Assembly (NCBI GenBank): GCA_029939385.1
Contig: JAOZSZ010000018.1
Location: 1 to 7,376, forward strand
Direction: 5' to 3'
Length of the DNA: 7,376 nucleotides
Origin: Pontiella sp.
GTDB lineage: Bacteria; Verrucomicrobiota; Kiritimatiellia; Kiritimatiellales; Pontiellaceae
A program made the position numbers and the translations under genes. How positions within the stretch are numbered: the first letter of the stretch is position 1; every line of letters begins with the position of its first letter. The notes beneath the pieces are model-generated. The model was not told where the DNA came from and searched no databases. It saw only the letters and a program-made list of their open reading frames with translations. This document shows positions 1 to 5,716 of the stretch, one piece after another.

Positions 1-92
1 CCCAGCAATGTGGAGATCAAAAGGCCCAGACCGAGCAGGTCTAGATAACCATTGATCCGTGCCCGAGTTTTGTTTTTGCGGGAATTAGACAT
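1..92 (-). CDS. N-terminus of a membrane protein, cut by the window edge (possibly FtsK-like)
   Basis: Thirty complete codons are visible, from an ATG at 92-90. The N-terminus is strongly basic (MSNSRKNKTRARING) and is followed by a leucine- and glycine-rich hydrophobic stretch that looks like the start of a first transmembrane helix. The start overlaps the prmA stop by 8 nt in the form ATGTCTAA, the same geometry as the aldolase/radical SAM junction, which argues for translational coupling. A short lysine/arginine-rich leader followed directly by a hydrophobic helix is how many FtsK/SpoIIIE DNA translocases begin, but many other inner-membrane proteins look alike. The identity is a guess; the existence of a coding start here is fairly well supported by the overlap and composition. 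Confidence 0.55.
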   Translation of the reverse strand, partial: MSNSRKNKTRARINGYLDLLGLGLLISTLL

Positions 93-945
93 CGATCACC
101 AGCCCGCACCAGTGGCCGTCGCCATCGCGCGAGATCTCGCGACAGCCGAGCTGAATGAACGTATCGGCCACGGCGTCGGCTTCGATCTCCCGGATGCCGC
201 TGAGCAGGATTCGTTTTTTGGCCGCCCGTTTAATGAGGGGTGCGGCTTCGAGTAGCACCGATGTCAGAATGTTGGCGCAAACAAGGTCGGCGGGTTCGGT
301 CGCCCAGTCTGATTCCAGCACGTTGGCCTGAAAGAAATTAATTTTTCCCTCCACGCCGTTGCGGATGGCGTTGTGGTTACATTGGTCGATGCAAACAGAG
401 TCGTAATCAAAGGCATTGATCTGCGGGATCCCTTGTTTCGCGGCGGCGATAGAGAGGATTCCGCTCCCCGTTCCGGCATCGATCATGCTTTTGGGATGGA
501 GGGTGCGAAAGGCCTCTTCAAGTGCTTCGAGGCAAAATTTAGTGGTGAAGTGCCCGCCGGTTCCAAAGCTGAGGCCGGGGTTGATAATAATATTAATTCG
601 TTCATCCTTCGGGGCTTTTTCCCACTCCGGCACGATGCGTAAGGTTTGGCCAATTTCCAGTGTTTTGAAGTGATGTTGCCAAAAGGTGGTCCAATCCTGT
701 TCTTTATATTCTTTGGTCTCCGCCGTTTGGATAGGGAGTTCGGGGGGAAGTATTTTTTGGGCAATCTCGGCCTCAATGAGTGAGTTGAAATAAATTTCAA
801 TCAGCGACTCTTCCGCAAGATGCCGCGTCATTTCGATCGGCTCTTTCTGCAGTACCTCGCGCACCCACTCGCAAACGAGGGGTACATTTTGTGTGGCAAC
901 CAGTAGCTTGAGCAAGCCGCCGCTATTATTATTTTGAGGGATCAT
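85..945 (-). CDS. prmA: Ribosomal protein L11 methyltransferase PrmA
   Basis: A SAM-dependent, cytoplasmic methyltransferase that in characterised members methylates ribosomal protein L11. The reading frame is open up to 1170, but I choose the ATG at 945. It gives 286 residues (E. coli PrmA has about 293), has an AAGGAA ribosome site at 950-955, and the upstream extension only translates a REP repeat. The N-terminal substrate-recognition domain covers about residues 10-95. The family motif NPGLSFGTGGH lies at 122-132, the SAM-binding glycine loop DAGTGSG at 156-162, an acidic FDYD at 179-182 and the catalytic-region CANIL at 223-227. The C-terminus ends in the usual HWCGLVI stretch. The start lies inside the 3' end of the Fic gene (17-nt overlap, 929-945), so translation is probably coupled. 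A REP hairpin pair at 970-1017 sits just upstream of the ribosome site in the mRNA. Confidence 0.95.
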   Translation of the reverse strand: MIPQNNNSGGLLKLLVATQNVPLVCEWVREVLQKEPIEMTRHLAEESLIEIYFNSLIEAEIAQKILPPELPIQTAETKEYKEQDWTTFWQHHFKTLEIGQTLRIVPEWEKAPKDERINIIINPGLSFGTGGHFTTKFCLEALEEAFRTLHPKSMIDAGTGSGILSIAAAKQGIPQINAFDYDSVCIDQCNHNAIRNGVEGKINFFQANVLESDWATEPADLVCANILTSVLLEAAPLIKRAAKKRILLSGIREIEADAVADTFIQLGCREISRDGDGHWCGLVIDV

Positions 946-2677
946 AGGTTTCCTTAATTGAGTGTGAGTGCCCGCTGGAAGCAGGCGGTACGGGGGTATC
1001 GCCTGCATCTTGCAGGCCCGAGGAGTGGATGACCCGAATGCCTGCTTTCGCGGGGTTGGCTTGGATATATTTTCGAATTCGAACCCATTCATCTCTGTTG
1101 CGGACGATGTGGTCGTAGTATTCCTTTTTCCAAAGTGGCCCTGTTTCTCCAAGCTTCCGATTGATGGCATTTGCTGAAAAGGATTTCCAAGAATGCAAAA
1201 TATCAGCGAGCGGATTTTGGTTCAAGGGCGTTACCAATACATGCACATGGTTTGGCATGACAACCCAGGCATCCAGCAAATAGCGCTCTCCTTCGAAATG
1301 GGTAAGCGTGTCGGCTACGATTTTTGAGAGAACTGGATCGCGAAAGCAGCACGAGCCCGCGCCGTCGTCGAGCCATTCGTTTACGCGATCAGAAAAGAGT
1401 TCGTTAAAGCGCTCCTGCTCTTTTTTAGAGTAGGGTGGTTGATGGTGCTCCTCCCATTTTTGGCGTAGCGCTTCATATTCCTTAATCCGCGATTGGGGAA
1501 TGGAGTCGGCGAGACGAAAGGTGACGAAATAGGTGCAACCATCCTGTGTCCAATGCGGCAGGTTTTTCCGGCGGGTTTGGTGGATGTCTTGGTATGGGTT
1601 GAACCCCGCGCTTTCGGGGAGCCCGCTGGAAGCAGGCGGTACGGGGGTATCGCCTGCATCTTGCAGGCTCTCTGGAGAGCCCTTCAATCCGGTCGTAGAA
1701 CGGGCACGGTTCTTCTGCTGGTCGCGGGCGGCCTCAACCATTTCAAGGGTTTCGTTCCAGTTGGCTTTCAGTAGTTGGTTGAACTGAGCGGTTTTTTTAT
1801 GCGGCGGAACAAATTCTGAATCGCGCTGGATCGTGCCGATAAGGGTTGCATAGGTCCAGAGCAGGTCGATGTAGCCCGCGCGATTCGCTACATCAATCAC
1901 GATAGGGGGAAACCCACCCCGAAGTATAGGGAGGTTGGATAGTAGACGGGCCATGCGCCCGTTGCCATCGAAGAAGGGGTGGATGCGAACAAACGACAAA
2001 TGGATCCAGGCATAGGTTTCAATGGCCCGTTTGGCGGTGGTGGCCGCGTTCAGCCTTTTATTGAACTCCACGAGCCAGCGTTTCATCAGGTGGGGAGTAT
2101 CGCTCGGAGAGGCATATTCCATGTAGATGACTTTGCCATCCTTCATTCCGGTGGTTCCATTCTCCTCTCGTTTCCAGTTCCCGATGGGCCGGAGATAGTC
2201 GATCGCCGACTTGTCCATCACCGCTTGATGCAGATCGAATAGATCGTTTTCAGCAATTGAATCCCGCTGCACCATTTCATTAATCAGGTCGATGGCGCGG
2301 GCGTGGCCGTAGACTTCCTGATGATCCCGCAATGGCTTCCCGCTGATGGTTAATCCAAATTCAAGCACCTTGAGGGTTTCGCCAAGAGTGAGTGTGTTGC
2401 CTTCGATGGCTGTAGAATCATGTGTCCAGACTGCCGCCACTTGCTTGAGCAATGACTCACGAATATCGCGCGGAAATCCATCATAGAATTGCTTATGGGA
2501 AGGCTTTTTTTCGAGGCGGGTTTTCATAAACGAAAACACAGCGTTATGGGAAACTCCGAGCGGATAGCGTTCATTCAATTGCGCCGCAATACGGCGATAA
2601 CTTGTGCCCCCCAGAAGAAGGGAACGAATCTCTTTCTCATAAGGCGCTAATTTGGACTGGAAGGGTTTCCCGGGCAT
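929..2677 (-). CDS. HTH-Fic domain protein fused in frame to a REP-associated tyrosine transposase
   Basis: A 582-residue ORF in three parts. Residues 10-58 resemble a helix-turn-helix (GTSYRRIAAQL, then VSHNAVFSFMK). Residues 75-320 are a Fic domain, a family that usually transfers AMP to protein side chains. The catalytic loop HPFFDGNGRMAR is complete at 233-244. STAIEG at 88-93 fits the (S/T)xxxE(G/N) autoinhibitory helix placed N-terminal to the core (class II type), so activity is probably self-restrained. Residues 358-549 are a RAYT domain with the HUH motif NHVHV at 476-480 and the candidate catalytic tyrosine Y521 in YYDHIVRN. REP-encoded peptides LQDAGDTPVPPASSG flank it at 338-352 and 555-569. 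There is no Met between residues 313 and 474, so the RAYT lacks its own ATG. Removing it would leave a Fic protein of about 365 residues. The AAAGGAA at 2691-2697 is 13 nt from the ATG, which is rather far. The target of the Fic domain is unknown. Confidence 0.88.
   Translation of the reverse strand: MPGKPFQSKLAPYEKEIRSLLLGGTSYRRIAAQLNERYPLGVSHNAVFSFMKTRLEKKPSHKQFYDGFPRDIRESLLKQVAAVWTHDSTAIEGNTLTLGETLKVLEFGLTISGKPLRDHQEVYGHARAIDLINEMVQRDSIAENDLFDLHQAVMDKSAIDYLRPIGNWKREENGTTGMKDGKVIYMEYASPSDTPHLMKRWLVEFNKRLNAATTAKRAIETYAWIHLSFVRIHPFFDGNGRMARLLSNLPILRGGFPPIVIDVANRAGYIDLLWTYATLIGTIQRDSEFVPPHKKTAQFNQLLKANWNETLEMVEAARDQQKNRARSTTGLKGSPESLQDAGDTPVPPASSGLPESAGFNPYQDIHQTRRKNLPHWTQDGCTYFVTFRLADSIPQSRIKEYEALRQKWEEHHQPPYSKKEQERFNELFSDRVNEWLDDGAGSCCFRDPVLSKIVADTLTHFEGERYLLDAWVVMPNHVHVLVTPLNQNPLADILHSWKSFSANAINRKLGETGPLWKKEYYDHIVRNRDEWVRIRKYIQANPAKAGIRVIHSSGLQDAGDTPVPPASSGHSHSIKETYDPSK
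970..1017. repeat. Bipartite REP (type I), copy at the 3' end of the Fic gene
   Basis: This copy is identical to 1621-1668. It contains an imperfect hairpin, CCCGCTGGAAGCAGGCGG (971-988), with one bulged base. The spacer TACGGGGGTATC follows, then a perfect 7-bp hairpin with a 3-base loop, GCCTGCATCTTGCAGGC (1001-1017). Read outward on opposite strands, each hairpin is preceded by GTAYC (GTACC on minus, GTATC on plus), like the guide tetranucleotide at the foot of REP hairpins. It is translated in the Fic frame as LQDAGDTPVPPASSG and lies 25 nt upstream of the prmA start codon. Confidence 0.85.
1621..1668. repeat. Bipartite REP (type I), copy between the Fic and RAYT domains
   Basis: A 48/48 match to 970-1017 in the same orientation, with hairpins at 1622-1639 and 1652-1668. 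It encodes the linker LQDAGDTPVPPASSG (residues 338-352) between the end of the Fic domain and the RAYT. The perfect identity of the two copies suggests a recent insertion, gene conversion or strong constraint. Sequence similarity stops on both sides of the 48 bp. Confidence 0.85.
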
Positions 2678-2680
2678 ATC

Positions 2681-2752
2681 GTAACGACAATTCCTTTAAT
2701 TCGCCGCAATTGTAACGACAAAATCAGGGTAATCAATCAAATAAGTCGTTAC
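2681..2752 (-). promoter_or_regulatory. Promoter of the Fic gene with three GTCGTTAC boxes (candidate operator)
   Basis: Reading the minus strand, a -35 TTGATT (2731-2736), a 16-nt spacer and a -10 TACAAT (2709-2714) form a plausible sigma-70-type promoter, placing the transcript start near 2702. The 8-bp box GTCGTTAC occurs on the minus strand at 2681-2688, just upstream of the ATG, and at 2712-2719, overlapping the -10. An inverted copy lies at 2745-2752, over the radical SAM stop codon. The two direct copies are 31 bp apart, about three helical turns. The second and third copies form a perfect 10-bp inverted repeat (2710-2719 with 2745-2754). The layout suits a repressor, and the HTH at the N-terminus of the Fic protein makes autoregulation the simplest guess. 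The promoter assignment is by eye. Confidence 0.55.
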
Positions 2753-5022
2753 AAATCAGTTTGGTGCCGCGCTTGGCGAGGCAGGCGAGCCGCCTGCGGT
2801 ACGGGGGGTGTATCGCTGGCAGCTTGCTTACTTTCTTTGGGTCCAAACTTTTTTAGAAAGCCAGGAATATCGGAGCGGTTACCGCGTTGGTAATCACTCC
2901 AAAGCGCTTCGCCGACCAATTTTTCATTCACCCCTTTCACAGAAGCCAGAAATTCTAATAGCAGTTTAGCGAGGCGCAATAGATGTAGATTCCCCGTGCT
3001 ATTTGTTTGGGCATAGAGCCAGTTGCTCCACTGCATGAATTCTGCGAATGGGGAAGGGGCATCCTTCCAGATCAACGGCGCGGTATGGATGAATTGTCCA
3101 TTGTTCACCGTGAGGTTCCAGTAGCGAGCGAATCGACTGATTTGCTGCATTTCCTCAAACGAAATTAAGTTCGTTTGTAAAATTTCGTAAGGCGCGTGCG
3201 GACTGTAGAGCATCTTCCAATCTTTAGAATGTTTAGTGATGGGTGCGCCCCGCAACCGCTTAAGAATGCCGAGCTGGATCTCCTGCGGATGAAGCGCAAG
3301 TAAGCGGTTAAAGCTGGACTCAAAACTGGCAAGATCTTCTCCGGGAAGACCTGCAATGAGATCGGAATGAATATGCACGCTGGTCTCTTCGCGGAGTCGC
3401 CGCATGTTGGTTTCGATCTTTTCAATGTTGAGTGGGCGTTGGATGCGATGGGCCACCTCTTCATTAAAGGTTTGAATTCCAATTTCGAATTGAAGCATGC
3501 CGGGCGGACATTGCTTGAGCGCTTCGATTAATTCATCGGGCAGATGGTCGGGAATAACCTCGAAATGAAGCATCACGCCCGGTTCATAGCGCTCCCGAAA
3601 AAAGGCGAGTACATTCAGCGCAAACGCAATGTTAATGTTAAAGGTGCGATCCACAAACTTGAAGGCCCGTGCTCCTCGTGCCAGCAAATTTTCAAAGGCA
3701 GGAAATAACGTTTCTTCGGGAAAATAGCGCATTTCTGGATCGAGTGATGACATGCAGTATTCACAACGAAAGGGGCATCCGCGCGAGGCTTCAACGTATA
3801 TTGCGCGATGGGCAATATCCTCGTCCGTATATTCATTATACGGAAGTTGAATCTGCATCACATCCACTGGATCAGCCTTAATAATCCGTGGCAGGCGGGC
3901 CGCCTGCGGTACGGCGGTGGTGCTGTTGGTATCGCAGGCGGCTCGCCTGCTCCCCGCAAAGTCTACGCAAAGTCCGGCCTTTTCAGGGTTTTGGCGGATA
4001 TAGTTTCGAATCCGAACAAGTCCTTCCTGATTGCGGACAATGTGGTCATAGCTTTCCGGTTGCCAGAGCGGGCCGTTGCGGTTCATTTTTTTATTGATGG
4101 CATGGGCGGAATAGGATTTCCATGTGTGGAGAATCGTTGATAGTTTAAACCTCGGAAATGGCCTCACCAACACATGCACATGATTGGGCATCACTACCCA
4201 TTCATCGAGTTCATATCTTTCCCCGTCAAAGAGCTGGAGCGTTTCGGCTACATGCGCGGCAAGTTCCTTTTCCCGTAGACAACACGATCCCGCGCCCTCA
4301 TCGAGCCATCCGTCGATCTGTTTTGAGAAGAGCTCTTCGAACCGTTTCTGGTCCTTTTTTGAATAAGGAGGCTGATGATGTTCCTTCCATTTTTCGCGTA
4401 ACTCTTCGTAATTTTTGAGATGGGATTGCGCAATAGAATCCGCAAGGCGAAAGGTGATGAAATAAGTGCATTCATCCTGCGTCCAGTGGGGGAGGTTTTT
4501 CCGACGGGATTGATCGATTGGCTCGAAGGGGTTGAAGCCCGTGCTTGTGTTATCGGGCAGGCGGGCCGCCTGCGGTACGGCGGTGATATGGTCGGGCAGG
4601 CGGGCCGCCTGCGGTACGGAATTTTCATGCGGTGCGGCAAGTAGTGAATGGCAGAGCTTTGGGAATTCGACTTCGCCTTCGCCGCAGATCACGTGGTCGG
4701 CATATTGAAAGATTTCCTGCTCTTTGGTTTCGTAGCTAATTTCGGGGCCCCCGAGGATAATTTTTGTTTCGGGGCTAATGGCTTTAAGTAGTGCGGCGAC
4801 TTTGGTGACGAGCTCGATGTTCCAAATATAGCAACCCAGAGCCACGATTTGCGGATGATGGGCAAGAATTTTTTCGACAGCCGTGCGGGGCTGCACGGCG
4901 ATATCAAATTCCAAGAGTTTGGCTTGGTCTTTCAACTCCCCAAGATTGGCGAGCAGGTAACGCGCTCCAAAGGAGGTGTGTGCGTAGCGGGCATTAAATG
5001 CGGCAAGAATAATTTTAGCCAT
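2749..5022 (-). CDS. B12-binding radical SAM protein (DUF4080-like) with an in-frame RAYT insertion
   Basis: A 757-residue ORF. Residues 1-130 resemble a cobalamin-binding domain (VALGCYIWN at 60-68, ILGGPEISYE at 89-98); I see no DxHxxG, as is common in radical SAM cobalamin proteins. Residues 380-590 are the radical SAM domain, with the 4Fe-4S motif CPFRCEYC (C416, C420, C423) and later core strands (FEVIPDHL, QFEIGIQTF, HSDLIAGLPGE). Residues 600-728 resemble the C-terminal domain of DUF4080 proteins, ending in WSDYQRGNRSDIPGFL. Between the B12 and SAM domains sit REP peptides (VPQAARLPD twice, 137-157), a RAYT domain (162-353; HUH NHVHV at 280-284, Y325) and another REP peptide. Without the insert the protein would be about 510 residues, a normal family length. 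The C-terminal tail is also REP-encoded. It overlaps the aldolase stop by 8 nt (ATGGCTAA), so translation is coupled. The substrate is unknown. It is unclear whether the enzyme still works with the insert. Confidence 0.88.
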   Translation of the reverse strand: MAKIILAAFNARYAHTSFGARYLLANLGELKDQAKLLEFDIAVQPRTAVEKILAHHPQIVALGCYIWNIELVTKVAALLKAISPETKIILGGPEISYETKEQEIFQYADHVICGEGEVEFPKLCHSLLAAPHENSVPQAARLPDHITAVPQAARLPDNTSTGFNPFEPIDQSRRKNLPHWTQDECTYFITFRLADSIAQSHLKNYEELREKWKEHHQPPYSKKDQKRFEELFSKQIDGWLDEGAGSCCLREKELAAHVAETLQLFDGERYELDEWVVMPNHVHVLVRPFPRFKLSTILHTWKSYSAHAINKKMNRNGPLWQPESYDHIVRNQEGLVRIRNYIRQNPEKAGLCVDFAGSRRAACDTNSTTAVPQAARLPRIIKADPVDVMQIQLPYNEYTDEDIAHRAIYVEASRGCPFRCEYCMSSLDPEMRYFPEETLFPAFENLLARGARAFKFVDRTFNINIAFALNVLAFFRERYEPGVMLHFEVIPDHLPDELIEALKQCPPGMLQFEIGIQTFNEEVAHRIQRPLNIEKIETNMRRLREETSVHIHSDLIAGLPGEDLASFESSFNRLLALHPQEIQLGILKRLRGAPITKHSKDWKMLYSPHAPYEILQTNLISFEEMQQISRFARYWNLTVNNGQFIHTAPLIWKDAPSPFAEFMQWSNWLYAQTNSTGNLHLLRLAKLLLEFLASVKGVNEKLVGEALWSDYQRGNRSDIPGFLKKFGPKESKQAASDTPPVPQAARLPRQARHQTDL
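2781..2827. repeat. REP (type II) forming the C-terminal tail of the radical SAM protein
   Basis: A perfect 7-bp hairpin with a 3-base loop, GCAGGCGAGCCGCCTGC (2781-2797), is followed by GGTACGGGGGGTGTATC (2798-2814), the same spacer plan as the other REPs. A degraded second half follows (GCTGGCAGCTTGC, 2815-2827). In the minus frame it encodes AASDTPPVPQAARLP, after which the protein runs only nine more residues to its stop. No transposase is attached, so the REP appears to have spread, or been left behind, on its own. Confidence 0.75.
3890..3950. repeat. Bipartite REP (type II), 3' flank of RAYT element 2
   Basis: Hairpin GCAGGCGGGCCGCCTGC (3891-3907, 8-bp arms around one central base) is followed by GGTACGGCGGT, a variable stretch and GGTATC (3928-3933). 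The second hairpin is GCAGGCGGCTCGCCTGC (3934-3950). The two hairpins are inverted relative to one another and each has GTAYC at its 5' foot, which is the arrangement of a paired REP (BIME). It is translated through both halves as AACDTNSTTAVPQAARLP. Confidence 0.85.
4553..4619. repeat. Two tandem REP hairpins (type II), 5' flank of RAYT element 2
   Basis: A 28-bp block is repeated exactly at 4553-4580 and 4592-4619, 39 nt (13 codons) apart. Each contains the hairpin GCAGGCGGGCCGCCTGC (4557-4573 and 4596-4612) followed by GGTACGG. Translation gives VPQAARLPD twice. The copies are direct, unlike the inverted pair at 3890-3950, so this flank may have lost or duplicated a half-element. Confidence 0.85.
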
Positions 5023-5647
5023 CTCTTCCCATCATATTATCGATGTCGCGGCACTGCGCATCGGTGAGTTCGCGGGCATGGCCGAGTTGGGCGGCATAGA
5101 TATTAATCTTCGCAACATTTTCAAGCACCTCGATCCGATCAAAGGCCTGGAGTAAGGTGTCGCCAATACAGAGCACACCATGGTTTTCCAGCAATGCACA
5201 AAAGGTATTTTTCTTAAAACTTCCTGCAACGGAGTCGGCGAGTTCCGGCGTCCCCATCAGGGCGTAGGGGGCCATGACGGGTTCGCCAACGATGGCGTAG
5301 GCCTCGGCCACGAGCCGGACATTAATAGGGTTGCGCACGACGGTGAAGGTGCTGGCGCAGGGCGGATGAGCGTGAACGATGGCGTTGACGTGCGGGAATC
5401 GTTTATAGATTTCAAGGTGCATGGAGGTTTCGATGCTGGGCTTGAGTTTGGGGGTGTGATTGATGGCATCCATCCCGATTTCGGCAATCTGTTCAGCGCG
5501 CATGTTGCCTTTATCGGTTGCCGAGGGAGTGAGCAGGATGAGGTCTTTGGAAATACGCAAAGAAATATTACCGCCGGAGGTGGTGGTGAGCCCTTGGGTA
5601 TAGAGGCGGTTCATGCAGTCGGCTACAGCTTGTTTTTGCTCAATCAT
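5015..5647 (-). CDS. Class II (zinc) aldolase, FucA/AraD family; likely deoxy- or methylthio-ribulose-1-phosphate aldolase
   Basis: A 210-residue cytosolic aldolase, close to the 215 of E. coli FucA. Motifs include TSGGNISLR at 23-31 for phosphate binding, the catalytic glutamate E73 in SIETSMH, and the zinc ligands H92 and H94 in VHAHP plus H155 in ENHG. All of these fall at the FucA residue numbers. Family members split a ketose-1-phosphate to DHAP and an aldehyde. It is divergent from mtnA, whose product is a 1-phospho-ribulose. The likely substrate is therefore 5-deoxyribulose-1-phosphate or 5-methylthioribulose-1-phosphate, as in DHAP-shunt salvage, rather than fuculose phosphate; no fucose genes are in view. 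The start has AAGG 5 nt from the ATG, and the stop overlaps the radical SAM start by 8 nt. Fold and mechanism are sure; substrate is inferred from context. Confidence 0.85.
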   Translation of the reverse strand: MIEQKQAVADCMNRLYTQGLTTTSGGNISLRISKDLILLTPSATDKGNMRAEQIAEIGMDAINHTPKLKPSIETSMHLEIYKRFPHVNAIVHAHPPCASTFTVVRNPINVRLVAEAYAIVGEPVMAPYALMGTPELADSVAGSFKKNTFCALLENHGVLCIGDTLLQAFDRIEVLENVAKINIYAAQLGHARELTDAQCRDIDNMMGRDG

Positions 5648-5716
5648 TTCAACCTTTCTTTCGGGACGGGATTGCGGAATGGTATACCGTGAATTTGAGA
5701 GAAAAGGAATAACTCT
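5648..5716. promoter_or_regulatory. Divergent intergenic region between the aldolase gene and mtnA
   Basis: These 69 nt must hold the promoters or leaders of both gene strings. The 8-bp palindrome GGTATACC (5681-5688) could serve as a -10-like TATAC on either strand or as a regulator half-site, but I find no convincing -35 box for it. Ribosome sites are visible at both ends: AAGGAA (5704-5709) for mtnA, and AAAGG on the minus strand for the aldolase. Shared control of the two would fit their proposed joint pathway. Confidence 0.35.

Larger units (their letters stand above)
970..1668 (-). mobile_element. RAYT element 1, in frame in the Fic gene, with 48-bp direct repeats
   Basis: The unit consists of a RAYT domain (1031-1606, 192 codons) with an identical 48-bp repeat on each side (970-1017 and 1621-1668), separated from the domain by 13 and 14 nt. 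The repeat starts are 651 nt apart, exactly 217 codons, so loss of one repeat plus the RAYT by recombination would keep the host frame. HUH/Y1 transposases of the RAYT type are known to act on REP hairpins as single strands. RAYTs are usually reported as stand-alone genes, whereas this one is a segment of another protein. Whether it is still mobile cannot be seen; the HUH and Tyr residues are intact. Confidence 0.8.
3890..4619 (-). mobile_element. RAYT element 2, in frame between the B12 and radical SAM domains
   Basis: The RAYT domain (3964-4539, 192 codons) has REP repeats on both sides: one bipartite copy at 3890-3950 and two tandem hairpins at 4553-4619. The 29-bp block at 3890-3918 recurs exactly at 4556-4584, 666 nt (222 codons) away. 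The gaps between repeats and domain are 13 nt on each side, matching element 1. By hand alignment the domain is about 66% identical (127 of 192, no gaps) to that of element 1. HUH and Tyr residues are intact. There is no Met in the host ORF between residues 1 and 278, so this RAYT too has no ATG of its own ahead of its HUH motif. Confidence 0.8.

Noticed and set aside
946..1170. Upstream extension of the prmA frame giving 361 residues
   Set aside because: The extra 75 residues only translate the REP and RAYT DNA in another frame. The ATG at 945 has a good ribosome site and gives the family length.
3890..4619. Insert in the radical SAM protein as an intein
   Set aside because: No Cys/Ser at the start or His-Asn plus Cys/Ser/Thr at the end of the insert, and no homing-endonuclease motif. 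The inserted domain is an HUH/Y1 transposase flanked by REPs.
4553..4619. Short repeats as a CRISPR array
   Set aside because: Only two tandem copies with an 11-nt spacer, coding through, and palindromic like the other dispersed REPs. No cas gene in view.
929..5022. Radical SAM and Fic genes as broken pseudogenes
   Set aside because: Both frames are open from end to end with intact active-site motifs on each side of the inserts.
5015..5647. Naming the aldolase fucA
   Set aside because: Active-site residues match FucA, but the whole family shares them, and the mtnA neighbour points to a different sugar phosphate.
5180..5692. 170-codon plus-strand ORF over the aldolase gene, and the many other antisense ORFs
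   Set aside because: Low-complexity shadow of the well-supported aldolase; the same holds for the other overlapping ORFs on opposite strands.
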